This document shows positions 1 through 8,236 of a DNA stretch of 64,000 nt, in pieces. The stretch is taken from NCBI GenBank assembly GCA_963822215.1, contig CAWGGX010000003.1, positions 992,001-1,056,000 of the forward strand. The letters are read 5' to 3'. The notes beneath the pieces are model-generated. The model did no database searches and was not told the DNA's origin. It saw only the letters and a program-made list of their open reading frames with translations. This DNA is from Roseiarcus sp963822215 (GTDB lineage: Bacteria > Pseudomonadota > Alphaproteobacteria > Rhizobiales > Beijerinckiaceae). Made by a program: the position numbers and the translations under genes. Within the stretch, counting starts at the first letter, position 1; each line of letters starts with the position of its first letter.

Positions 1-876
1 ACGAACTGCATCTGGAACTGCCGTTCTACGGCTCGCGGCGAATGACCTTCGAACTCAACAAGGAGGGCCGCGGGGTCAACCGCAAGCGGGTGCGGCGGCT
101 GATGCGCACGATGGGGATCGAGGCGCTGGTTCCGCGTCCCGGCACGAGCAAAGCCGCGCCCGGGCACAAGATATACCCCTACCTGCTGCGGGGTCTGAAG
201 ATTGTCGAGCCGAACCACGTGTGGGCGGCCGACGTGACCTACATCCCGATGGCGTGCGGCTTCCTCTATCTGGTGGCGATCATCGACTGGGCCAGCCGGG
301 CGGTTCTGGCGTGGCGGCTGTCGAACACCAACGATGCGAGCTTCTGCGCGGCGGCGCTGGAGGAGGCGCTGCTTCGGTTCGGAAAGCCGAGGATTTTCAA
401 TACCGACCAGGGCTCCACTTTCACCGCCGAGGCTTTTGTCGGCAAGCTCGCGGCGGCCGGCGTCGCGATTTCGATGGACGGACGCGGCCGCTTCATGGAC
501 AACATCTTCATCGAACGGCTGTGGCGCTCGATTAAGTACGAGGAAGTGCATCTGAAAGCTTACGTCGACGGCCGCGAGGCGCGGGCCGGCATTGGTTCGT
601 GGATGACCTTTTACAATTCTCGCCGCCCCCACCAGGCGATGAACAACCAGACGCCGATGGCGGTGTGGCGCGCCGGCATCGACGAAATCGAGGCGGCGGC
701 AAGGGCTGTGGATATGCCGCTTCGCTTGGACAACGCAAACGCGTTGCCCACATACCCACAGCAGAGGCAGAAGCAGCAGGAAGCGGCTTGAAGCCTCTTT
801 AAAAAAGGAAGAGCGGGAAGGATTACACCTTAATTCCCACGGCCCATGGTCCCGCGAATGGGGTCCACTTCACAGT
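1..876 (+). mobile_element. IS3-family element, right part (copy 1)
   Basis: This is the distal part of an IS3-type element; its left end lies outside the window. The inner part matches the complete copy at 1812-3196 closely at the protein level. The right terminus (about 865-876) reads, on the opposite strand, TGAAGTGGACCC, a near match to the TGAACTGGACCC terminus of the complete copy. The element ends inside a small minus-strand LexA-like gene, so it inserted there. Confidence 0.85.
3..791 (+). CDS. IS3-family transposase OrfB, 5'-partial
   Basis: DDE integrase/transposase of an IS3 element. The reading frame is open from the window edge and begins mid-protein, matching about residue 52 onward of the 313-aa OrfB at 1888-2829. 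An internal ATG at 42 is not the real start. The rve-type catalytic positions are visible: Asp in AADVTYIP, Asp in FNTDQGS and Glu in FIERLWRS. The C-terminus is intact and rich in Gln. It differs from the complete copy at a small number of residues, so the two copies are related but not identical. The orfA partner is outside the window. Confidence 0.9.
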   Translation, partial: ELHLELPFYGSRRMTFELNKEGRGVNRKRVRRLMRTMGIEALVPRPGTSKAAPGHKIYPYLLRGLKIVEPNHVWAADVTYIPMACGFLYLVAIIDWASRAVLAWRLSNTNDASFCAAALEEALLRFGKPRIFNTDQGSTFTAEAFVGKLAAAGVAISMDGRGRFMDNIFIERLWRSIKYEEVHLKAYVDGREARAGIGSWMTFYNSRRPHQAMNNQTPMAVWRAGIDEIEAAARAVDMPLRLDNANALPTYPQQRQKQQEAA

Positions 877-1064
877 TCATCGAGAGTGACGACCATCTGA
901 TGAACGGATGGCGGCGTGACGCTGAAGTGTCGTTGCATGTCGGCTTCGGCGGGCGGCTGTCTGAAGATGCAGGTGTAGGCGTGAATGAACGCCAGGTACT
1001 GACCCTGAAGGGCGGTGAAGGTCGGACTCACGGCGGCCGGGTTTTGGTCAAGTTTCGGATTCAT
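877..1064 (-). pseudogene. LexA-like winged-helix small protein, truncated by IS3
   Basis: Minus-strand frame starting at ATG 1064 and reading through FTALQGQYLAF and PPSVHQMVVTL, a conserved pattern of small stand-alone proteins with a LexA-type DNA-binding domain that precede the recognition helix with a PPAEADMQ segment. I recognise this pattern from the family; no search was run. The frame runs only about 63 codons and is ended by a TGA created at the IS3 junction (about 877), so the C-terminal part is lost. The gene is divergent from the IS630 transposase at 1102, and a 12-bp inverted repeat lies between the two starts. Confidence 0.6.
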
Positions 1065-1070
1065 TAGGGA

Positions 1071-1106
1071 TTCACCTGCGCCCCGAGCAACGGAGGCGCA
1101 GGTGAA
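1071..1106. repeat. 12-bp inverted repeat at the start of the IS630 transposase
   Basis: TTCACCTGCGCC at 1071-1082 is followed, after 12 bases, by its exact reverse complement at 1095-1106. The GTG start of the IS630 transposase (1102) lies within the right arm and the divergent LexA-like start (1064) lies just outside the left arm. It could be an operator or an mRNA hairpin that hides the transposase start. Confidence 0.7.
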
Positions 1107-1811
1107 CATAAAATATCGGGTCGACCTCAGCCAGGAGGAGCGTGAAGAACTGGAGGGGATGCTCAAGGGCGGCAAGCTAGCGGCGCGCAAACTTGTGCGG
1201 GCGCAGATCCTCTTGGCGGCCGATAAGGGGATTTCGGATGAGGGGATCGCCGGGACGCTTCGGGTCAGCGGTTCGACCGTCTATCGGACCAAGCGCCGCT
1301 TCGTCGAAGGCAACCTCGACGGCGCCCTCAGCGACGAGCCACGTCCGGGAGCCGGACGTAAGCTCTCGATCAAGGAAACGGCCCTTCTGGCGGCGACCGC
1401 TTGCTCGGCGCCGCCTCCGGGGCGCGCCCGCTGGACGCTCGAACTCCTGGCCGATGAGATGGTCAAACTCACCGATCACGACGATCTCTCGCGCGAGACG
1501 GTGCGACGAAGGCTGGCGGAGAGCCAACTCAAACCCTGGCGTCGAACCATGTGGTGCATCCCCAAGGTCGACGGCGAGTATGTCGCGCGCATGGAGGATG
1601 TGCTGGATCTCTATGCGGAGCCGCCGGATCCGCTGCGACCGGTGATCTGCTTCGACGAAAGCCCAACCCAACTCATCGGCGAGGTCAGAGACCCGATCCC
1701 CGCCAAACCCGGCCAGCTTGAACGCTACGATTGCGAGTACCGCCGGAACGGAACCGTCAACCTCTTCATCATCCTCGACGCCAACAGTCCCTGGCGCAAG
1801 GTCAAGGTCAC
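1102..1811 (+). pseudogene. IS630-family transposase, 5' part (interrupted by IS3)
   Basis: N-terminal HTH region followed by the first part of the DDE domain. The frame starts at GTG 1102 (VNIKYRVDLSQEE...), which places a typical IS630 helix-turn-helix (SDEGIAGTLRVSGSTVYRTKRRF) near the N-terminus and the first catalytic Asp in ICFDES. At 1812 the frame enters the IS3 copy and stops at 1854 with foreign residues. The missing 3' part continues at 3197-3605. The gene is therefore inactive as it stands. Confidence 0.85.
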
Positions 1812-1887
1812 TGAACTGGACCCTATTCGTGGGACCACGGGAGGTCGGATTTAAGGTGTAATCTCGCCTGCCCTTGTCTTTCATGAA

Positions 1888-2829
1888 TCAAGCCGTTTCT
1901 TGCTGCTTCTGCCTCTGCTGTGGGTATGTGGGCAACGCGTTTGCGTTGTCCAAGCGAAGCGGCATATCCACAGCCCTCGCCGCCGCCTCGGTCTTGTCCA
2001 TGCCGGCGCGCCACACCGCCATCGGCATCTGGTTGTTCATCGCCTGGTGCGGGCGCCGAAAGTTGTAAAAGGTCATCCAGGAGCCGATGCCGGCCCGCGC
2101 CTCGCGGCCGTCGGCGTAGGCTTTCAGATGCACCTCTTCATACTTGATGGAGCGCCACAGCCGTTCGATGAAGATGTTGTCCATGAAGCGGCCGCGTCCG
2201 TCCATCGAAATCGCGACGCCAGCCGCCGCGAGCTTGCCGACGAAAGCCTCGGCGGTGAAAGTGGAGCCCTGATCGGTATTGAAAATCCTCGGCTTTCCGA
2301 ACCGAAGCAGCGCCTCCTCCAGCGCCGCCGCGCAGAAGCTCGCGTCGTTGGTGTTCGACAGCCGCCACGCCAGAACCGCCCGGCTGGCCCAGTCGATGAT
2401 CGCCACCAGATAGAGGAAGCCGCACGCCATCGGGATGTAAGTCACGTCGGCCGCCCACACATGGTTCGGCTCGGTGATCGCCAGGCCGCGCAGGAGATAG
2501 GGATAGATCTTGTGGCCGAGGGCGGCCTTGCTCGTGCCGGGACGCGGAACCAGCGCCTCGATCCCCATCGTGCGCATCAGACGCCGCACCCGCTTGCGGT
2601 TGACTCCGCAGCCCTCCTTGTTGAGTTCAAACGTCATCCGACGCGATCCGTAGAACGGCAGCTCCAGATGCAGTTCGTCGATCCGCCGCATCACCGCCAG
2701 ATCGTCCGCCCCGGGCTCTGGCTTGGGGCGATAGATCCCCGAGCGCGCCACATTCAGCAGCACGCATTGCCGACGAACCGACAAATCCGCCGGGCGCTCC
2801 ACCATCGCCCTTCGATCGGGCGCGCTCAT
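1888..2829 (-). CDS. IS3-family transposase OrfB
   Basis: Full-length 313-aa OrfB carrying the catalytic integrase core. It has an N-terminal HTH_21-like segment (RRMTFELNKEG region) and then the rve core with Asp in AADVTYIP, Asp in NTDQGS and Glu in ERLWRS. Its ATG overlaps the orfA stop by four bases (ATGA, 2826-2829). Production as an OrfAB fusion by frameshifting is common in this family, but I see no convincing slippery heptamer here, so coupled re-initiation is equally possible. Confidence 0.92.
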   Translation of the reverse strand: MSAPDRRAMVERPADLSVRRQCVLLNVARSGIYRPKPEPGADDLAVMRRIDELHLELPFYGSRRMTFELNKEGCGVNRKRVRRLMRTMGIEALVPRPGTSKAALGHKIYPYLLRGLAITEPNHVWAADVTYIPMACGFLYLVAIIDWASRAVLAWRLSNTNDASFCAAALEEALLRFGKPRIFNTDQGSTFTAEAFVGKLAAAGVAISMDGRGRFMDNIFIERLWRSIKYEEVHLKAYADGREARAGIGSWMTFYNFRRPHQAMNNQMPMAVWRAGMDKTEAAARAVDMPLRLDNANALPTYPQQRQKQQETA

Positions 2830-3119
2830 CGCCCTGGCCTCCTGGCCAAGAAATCCCGTTCAACCGTCAGCTGGCCGATCTTGGCGTAAAGCCTGGCCGC
2901 CTCACGTTCGCGCTCCTCCTCGCCATCGCCCGAAACGCTCGCCCCGCGCGCGAACAGGCTCGCGACATTGTCGAGAACCTGCTTCTTCCAGGCATAAATC
3001 TGGTTCGGATGCACCCCGTGCCGCTTCGCCAGATCCGGAACCGTCGCATCCTCGCGAAGCGCCTCGAGCGCAACCTTCGCCTTGAACGCCGCATCAAACT
3101 TCTTGCGTGACTTCATCAT
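2826..3119 (-). CDS. IS3-family OrfA (HTH_Tnp_1)
   Basis: 97-aa DNA-binding subunit of the IS3 transposase. The pattern KFDAAFKAKVALEALRED followed by LAKRHGVHPNQIYAWKKQVLD is the standard HTH_Tnp_1 fold, which recognises the terminal repeats. The C-terminal half is charged and likely forms the leucine-zipper-like coil. It ends in an ATGA overlap with orfB. The divergent right end of the element lies 77 bp upstream. Confidence 0.92.
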   Translation of the reverse strand: MMKSRKKFDAAFKAKVALEALREDATVPDLAKRHGVHPNQIYAWKKQVLDNVASLFARGASVSGDGEEEREREAARLYAKIGQLTVERDFLARRPGR

Positions 3120-3196
3120 TTTCTCGCTCCGTCGGTTGCGACAGAGCAGGACATTTCACACCTTACCCAATGGTCCTAAATCCGGGGTCCAGTTCA

Positions 3197-3605
3197 CGCC
3201 GACCGCCGGACCAACAAGGACTTCGCCGAGTGCATGAGGGATCTGGTCGATCTCCACTACCCGCTCGCTCCCATCATCCGCTTGGTGATGGACAATCTCT
3301 CAACGCATTCCGCCGGCGCGCTCTACGACGCTTTCCCAGCGCACGAGGCGCGCCGCATCCTCAAGCGGATCGAGTTCCACTACACGCCAAAACACGCCAG
3401 TTGGCTGAACAAGGTCGAAATCGAGATCGGCGTCCTGCGCGGCCAATGCCTCGACCGGCGCATTGAGGACAAGGGCTTCCTCGTCTCGGAAATCGCCGCC
3501 TGGGAAAAACGCCGAAACGACGAAGGCGCGACCATCGACTGGACCTTCACAACCGAAAAAGCTCGCGAAAAACTCAAAAAAGCCTATCCGGTCAAAGAGT
3601 CATAA
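3197..3605 (+). pseudogene. IS630-family transposase, 3' part
   Basis: Continuation of the transposase begun at 1102. The frame from about 3201 reads DRRTNKDFAECM, then the second catalytic Asp in LVMDNLSTH, the family-typical HYTPKHASWLN, and the catalytic Glu in NKVEIEIG. It ends with TAA at 3605. It has no start of its own; an ATG at 3234 is internal. Confidence 0.88.
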
Positions 3606-3622
3606 TCACTGTGCAGCGGTAC

Positions 3623-4864
3623 TAGTCGCTCGCGTCCTTGAATCTAAGGTGTTTCTCTAAATCTCTGTCGCGGCGGAATGCAGCGATGGAGGTGATTGGT
3701 GGCCAAGAAGGGGATTGCGGTCAAGAAGTACGTGGTGGAGCTGTGCGCTGAGGAGCGCGAACAGCTTGAGGCGATGGTTCGCGCAGGCAAGGGGTCGGCG
3801 CAAATCCTGACAAGGGCGCGCATCCTGCTGAAGGCCGACGTTTCGGAGGCGGGCGACGGGTGGAGCGACAGCGCGATCTCGGCGGCGCTGGATACCAGCG
3901 TCAACAATGTCGCTCGCACGCGTCAGCAACTGGTCGAGGAGGGGTTCGAGGCGACGCTGAAGCGCAAGTACAACCCCAATTCCGCCCGGCCCCGGATTTT
4001 CGATGGCGCGGCCGAAGCGAAGCTGATCGCTCTGACTTGCTCGCCGGCTCCGGAGGGGTTCGCCCGTTGGAGCTTGCGTCTGCTCGAAGAGAAAGTCGTC
4101 GAATTGGCCATCGTCGACAAGGCCAGCGATAATACGATCGGACGGACGTTAAAAAAAACGCGCTCAAGCCGCACCGCAATCGGCAATGGGTGATCCCGCC
4201 CGACGCCAATGCGGCCTTCGTTGCCGGCATGGAAGACGTGCTGGAAACCTACCAGAGGCCGCGAGATTCAGCCCGTCCTCTCGTATGTTTGGACGAGACC
4301 TCCAAGCAGCTGATCATCGAGACCCGCAAGCCGATCCCGGCGAAGCCCGGACAGCCCGAGCGACACGACTACGAATACCAGCGCAACGGCGTCGCCAATC
4401 TCTTCATGATCTTCGCACCGCTGGAGGGATGGCGCCGCGTCGAAGTGACAGACCATCACGCCGCCGTCGACTACGCTAATATCCTCAAAGGCCTATCCGA
4501 CGTGGATTTCCCCAACGCCGAGAAAATCGTGCTCGTCCAGGACAACCTGAGCACGCATAGGCCGGCCTCGCTCTACGCCGCCTTCCCCGCCCCCGAAGCG
4601 CGCCGCCTCGTCAACCGGTTCGAATGGCATTACACGCCAAAGCATGGAAGCTGGCTCGACATGGCCGAATCCGAACTCGCCGTCCTGACGACCCAGTGCC
4701 TCAACCGCCGCATCCCCGACAAAGAGACCCTCGAGAAAGAGGTCGCCGCTTGGCAGGGCCATCGAAACAGGCATCACGCCAAAGCCGATTGGCAGTTCAC
4801 AACTGAAAACGCCCGCGTCAAACTCAAGAGGCTATACCCTCAGTTCGAGTGACTCGGGCGACTA
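3623..4864 (+). mobile_element. IS630-family element with TA target duplication
   Basis: The element is bounded by TA at 3623-3624 and TA at 4863-4864, the target of IS630/mariner-type elements. The ends just inside are imperfect inverted repeats: the left begins GTCGCTCGCGTC and the right, on the complementary strand, begins GTCGCCCGAGTC. A single transposase gene in two overlapping frames fills it. Confidence 0.8.
3696..4852 (+). CDS. IS630-family transposase, two frames joined by -1 frameshift
   Basis: The N-terminal frame (TTG 3696 or GTG 3699 to 4193) gives the HTH part; the C-terminal frame (open to TGA at 4852) gives the DDE core with Asp in VCLDETS, Asp in VQDNLSTH and Glu in MAESELAV. 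The frames are joined at a run of eight A at 4151-4158. Reading the run in the -1 frame gives KKNALKPHRNRQW, the sequence expected between the two parts in IS630 relatives. Slippage at such an A-run is a known expression mode for several IS families, so the gene may be functional rather than broken. Each half alone would be inactive. Confidence 0.8.
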
Positions 4865-4865
4865 G

Positions 4866-5120
4866 CATGGCATCGACGCCTCCGCGTCCCGGCACTTGTC
4901 GTCTCTCAAAAGGCCCGCGTTTTCGGGAAAAAAAGCGCATCGTCAGAATTTTTTTGATTTTTGCACCAGCGGCAATGACCGGTCAGGGTCAAATCTGGAC
5001 CCTTCGCTAGGCCCTCGACCAACGTCCGCAGCGCAGCCCCTCATCCGGCCGCTGCGCGGCCATCCCCGGGTCAAGCCCGGGGACAGGCTCTTCTCCCCGC
5101 TTCGCGGGGCGATGGGCATG
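4866..5120. other. intergenic region downstream of lpdA
   Basis: About 255 bp between IS630 and the end of lpdA, with no convincing gene. The right half holds GC-rich palindromes such as CCCCGGG-TCAAG-CCCGGGG and CCCCGCTTCGCGGGG that could stop lpdA transcription, but no T-run follows them on the minus strand. Confidence 0.5.
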
Positions 5121-6830
5121 TCACTTCTTCTTCGGCATATACAGATCCGTCAGCACGCCGGCGAAGGCCTCGGACGACATGGCGAAGGTCTCGGAGAGCG
5201 TCGGGTGCGGATGGATGGTGAGGGCGACGTCCTCGGCCTCGCAGCCCATCTCGATCGCCAGCGCCGCCTCGGAAATGAGGTCGCCGGCGTCCGTCCCAAC
5301 GATGCCGCAGCCGATCAGGCGCTGTGTCGCCTCGTCCCACAGCGTCTTGGTCAGGCCCTCGTCGCGGCCGAGCGCCAGCGAGCGTCCGCTCGCCGCCCAG
5401 GGGAAGACCGCCTTGCCGTAATTTATCCCCTGCGCCTTGGCCTCCGTCTCGGTCAGGCCGACCCAGGCGACCTCCGGATCGGTATAGGCGACCGAGGGGA
5501 TGACGCGGGCGTCGAAAGCCGCCTTGTGGCCGCTTGCGACTTCCGCCGCGACGTGGCCCTCGTGGGTCGCCTTGTGCGCCAGCATCGGTTGGCCGACCAC
5601 GTCGCCGATGGCGAAGATGTGATGGACGTTGGTGCGCATCTCGCGGTCGACGGCGATGAAGCCACGCTCGTCCACGGCGAGTCCGGCGGCCTCGGCGCCG
5701 ATCCGGGGACCGTTCGAGCGACGGCCGACCGAGACCAGCATGGCGTCGAAGGTCTCCGTCTTGGCCCCGTCGGGCCCCTCGTACGACACGTCCAGTCCGT
5801 CGGGTCCGGCCTTGACCCCCGTCACCTTGGTCTTGAGCAGGATCTTGTCGTAGAGTTTGCCGAGCCGCTTGGCCAAGGGAGCGACGATGTCGGGGTCGGC
5901 GCCCGGCATGAGCTGGTCCATCATCTCGATCACGGTGATCTCAGCGCCGAGCGCGCGATAGACGGTCGCCATTTCGAGGCCGATGATGCCGCCGCCGAGG
6001 ATCAGCATGCGGTTCGGTGTAAAGCGCATCTCCAGCGCCGCCGTCGAATCCCAGATCCGCGGATCGGACGGGATGAAGCCCGGCGCGACCGGCTCCGAGC
6101 CGACCGCGACGATCGCCTTGGCGAAGCGCACGGTGCGCGGCCCCTCGGCCGTCTCGACCCTGAGCGTGTTGGGCGAGGTGAAGACGCCCTCGCCCGTGAC
6201 CACCGTCACTTTGCGCTGGCGGGCGAGGCCGGTGAGGCCGGTCGTCAGGCGCTTCACAACCGAATCCTTCCAGGCGCGGATCGTGTTGAGATCGATCGCC
6301 GGCGGTCCGAACGTCACCCCGTGCGCGCCCATCGCCGCGGCCTCGTCGATGGTCTTGGCGACGTGCAGCAGCGCCTTCGAGGGAATGCAGCCGACATTGA
6401 GGCACACACCGCCGAGCGTCGTTCGCTTGTCGACGATCAGCACTTTCTCGCCGAGGTCAGCGGCGCGGAAGGCGGCGGAATAGCCGCCGGGGCCGGCGCC
6501 GAGCACGACGAGATCGGCCTCAAAATCGACATGGGAGGGCGGCGGGGGCGGCGGCGACGGCTGCGCCGCCGGCGCAGGCGAAGCGACCTCGCCCTCGACG
6601 CTCGCGTAAGTCGCGATCAGGGCGCCCTGGCTCACCTTGTCGCCGATCTTGACGTGCAGCTCGCCGATCACGCCGTCGGCGGGCGCCGGCACGTCGAGCG
6701 TCGCCTTGTCGCTCTCAAGGGTGATCAGCGTCGCCTCTTTCCGGACCGACTGACCGGGGGCGACATGGATCTCGATCACCGGCACGTCCTTGAAGTCGCC
6801 GATGTCGGGAAGTCGGATCTCTTGCGGCAT
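5121..6830 (-). CDS. lpdA: dihydrolipoyl dehydrogenase (E3) with N-terminal lipoyl domain
   Basis: E3 of the pyruvate dehydrogenase complex: re-oxidises dihydrolipoyl groups and passes electrons via FAD to NAD. The 569-aa protein starts with a lipoyl domain (about residues 1-75, lipoyl Lys42 in ESDKAT), then a Pro/Ala linker. The flavoprotein part has GAGPGG near 112, the redox disulfide CLNVGC (Cys143, Cys148), a second Rossmann motif (LGGGIIGLE) and the C-terminal HPHPTLSE His-Glu pair. A lipoyl domain fused to E3 is known in several Proteobacteria. It lies 16 bp after aceF and is the last gene of aceE-aceF-lpdA. Confidence 0.96.
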   Translation of the reverse strand: MPQEIRLPDIGDFKDVPVIEIHVAPGQSVRKEATLITLESDKATLDVPAPADGVIGELHVKIGDKVSQGALIATYASVEGEVASPAPAAQPSPPPPPPSHVDFEADLVVLGAGPGGYSAAFRAADLGEKVLIVDKRTTLGGVCLNVGCIPSKALLHVAKTIDEAAAMGAHGVTFGPPAIDLNTIRAWKDSVVKRLTTGLTGLARQRKVTVVTGEGVFTSPNTLRVETAEGPRTVRFAKAIVAVGSEPVAPGFIPSDPRIWDSTAALEMRFTPNRMLILGGGIIGLEMATVYRALGAEITVIEMMDQLMPGADPDIVAPLAKRLGKLYDKILLKTKVTGVKAGPDGLDVSYEGPDGAKTETFDAMLVSVGRRSNGPRIGAEAAGLAVDERGFIAVDREMRTNVHHIFAIGDVVGQPMLAHKATHEGHVAAEVASGHKAAFDARVIPSVAYTDPEVAWVGLTETEAKAQGINYGKAVFPWAASGRSLALGRDEGLTKTLWDEATQRLIGCGIVGTDAGDLISEAALAIEMGCEAEDVALTIHPHPTLSETFAMSSEAFAGVLTDLYMPKKK

Positions 6831-6846
6831 GGTCGTCGTCCGGGCT

Positions 6847-8181
6847 CTAGAGAATCACGCGCCGCATGTCCTCGACGAGGCCGGCGAGGCGGCGCATGAA
6901 GCGCGCGGCCGCCGCCCCGTCGATGACGCGGTGGTCGTAGGAGAGGCAGAGCGGCAGCATGAGTCGCGGCCGGAACGCATCCGCGTCGTCGTCCCAGATT
7001 GGGGCCTTCTTCGCCCGCACCACGCCGAGGATCGCGACCTCCGGAGCGTTGACGATCGGGGTGAAGGCCACGCCGCCAATGCCGCCGAGAGAGGAGATGG
7101 TGAAGGTCGCGCCCTGCATCTCGGCAGGCGCAAGCTTGCCGGCGCGGGCCTTCTCCGAGAGCTCGCCGAGCTCGCGGGCGAGGTCGAGCACGCCCTTCTG
7201 GTCGACGTCCTTGATCACCGCGACGACCAGCCCGTCGGGCGTGTCGACGGCGACGCCGATGTGCCAATACTTCCTTAAGATCAACGAGCCGCCGTCAGGA
7301 CTTAATGCGGCGTTGAAGGTCGGGAACCTCTTCAGCGTCGCGACCGTGGCGCGCATCAGAAGCGGCAGCAGCGAGACCCGATAGGGCTTCGCCTTGTCCT
7401 TCCTCGCCTCCTCGTCGAGGGTCTTGCGGAAGGCCTCGAGCTCGGTGATGTCGGCTTCGTCGGTGTGGGTGACGTGCGGAACATTGACCCAGGAAGCGTG
7501 CAGCCGCGGACCCGAGATGCGCTTGATGCGCGAGAGCGGCACGGTCTCGACGGGACCGAATTTGGCGAAGTCGACGGACGGAACGGTCGGCAGCGCGGCG
7601 CCTCCGCCGGCGGCGACTGGCGCGGCCCCGCCCGAGATCGCCGCTTTGACGTCCTCGCGGGTGATACGGCCGTTCTCTCCGGTGCCCTTGAGCGTGGCGA
7701 GGTCGATGTCGAGCTCGCGCGCGAGGCGCCGGACGGCGGGCCCGGCGAAGACCCCGGAGAAATCGGGCTTGGCCGGCCCGGGCGGGGCGGCGGCGGACGC
7801 CGCGCCAGGCGGCCGCTCGTCGGCAGCCGGCGGCTCCGCGGCGCCGGGGGCAGGCGGCGCGGCGGGCGGTTCCTTGGCGGCTGGCGTAGGCGGCGGCGCG
7901 GCGGGCTCGGCCTTGGCGGCCGGAGCGGGCGCCGCCGCCTCGGCCCCGGTCTCGATGCGGGCGATCAGTGTCCCCATCGACACTTTGTCGCCGACCTTCG
8001 CCACGACCTCGGCCACTTTGCCGGCGATCGGAGACGGCACGTCCAGCGTCGCCTTGTCGCTTTCGAGCGTCACCAGCGACTGCTCCACCTTGACCTCGTC
8101 GCCCGGCTTCACCAGCACCTCGATAACCGGCACATCCTTGAAATCGCCGATGTCCGGCACGCTCACATCAACTTTGGCCAC
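6847..8181 (-). CDS. aceF: dihydrolipoyl acetyltransferase (E2) of pyruvate dehydrogenase
   Basis: Forms the core of the complex and transfers acetyl groups from lipoate to CoA. One lipoyl domain (Lys43 in ESDKAT), a long Ala/Pro-rich swinging linker, an E3/E1-binding domain (AGPAVRRLARELDIDL...) and the catalytic domain with the active-site His in SYDHRVIDG near the C-terminus. I chose GTG 8181 because GAAGGAG lies about 8 bases upstream and the protein then begins directly with the lipoyl domain; a longer frame to 8211 would add ten unmatched residues. E. coli AceF has three lipoyl domains; here there is one. Confidence 0.95.
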   Translation of the reverse strand: MAKVDVSVPDIGDFKDVPVIEVLVKPGDEVKVEQSLVTLESDKATLDVPSPIAGKVAEVVAKVGDKVSMGTLIARIETGAEAAAPAPAAKAEPAAPPPTPAAKEPPAAPPAPGAAEPPAADERPPGAASAAAPPGPAKPDFSGVFAGPAVRRLARELDIDLATLKGTGENGRITREDVKAAISGGAAPVAAGGGAALPTVPSVDFAKFGPVETVPLSRIKRISGPRLHASWVNVPHVTHTDEADITELEAFRKTLDEEARKDKAKPYRVSLLPLLMRATVATLKRFPTFNAALSPDGGSLILRKYWHIGVAVDTPDGLVVAVIKDVDQKGVLDLARELGELSEKARAGKLAPAEMQGATFTISSLGGIGGVAFTPIVNAPEVAILGVVRAKKAPIWDDDADAFRPRLMLPLCLSYDHRVIDGAAAARFMRRLAGLVEDMRRVIL

Positions 8182-8236
8182 CGGCGCTTCTCCTTCGCGC
8201 AGACACTGCATAGATTTCAGGTTGGTCGGGCGTCGG

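Larger units (their letters stand above)
1812..3196 (-). mobile_element. complete IS3-family element (copy 2) inside IS630
   Basis: About 1385 bp with orfA and orfB on the minus strand. The ends form an imperfect inverted repeat: TGAACTGGACCC at 1812-1823 and its complement at 3185-3196. It splits an IS630 transposase: the flanking frames VKVT and DRRTNKDF join in the order expected for that family. I could not see a clear 3-bp target duplication at the junctions. Confidence 0.9.
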
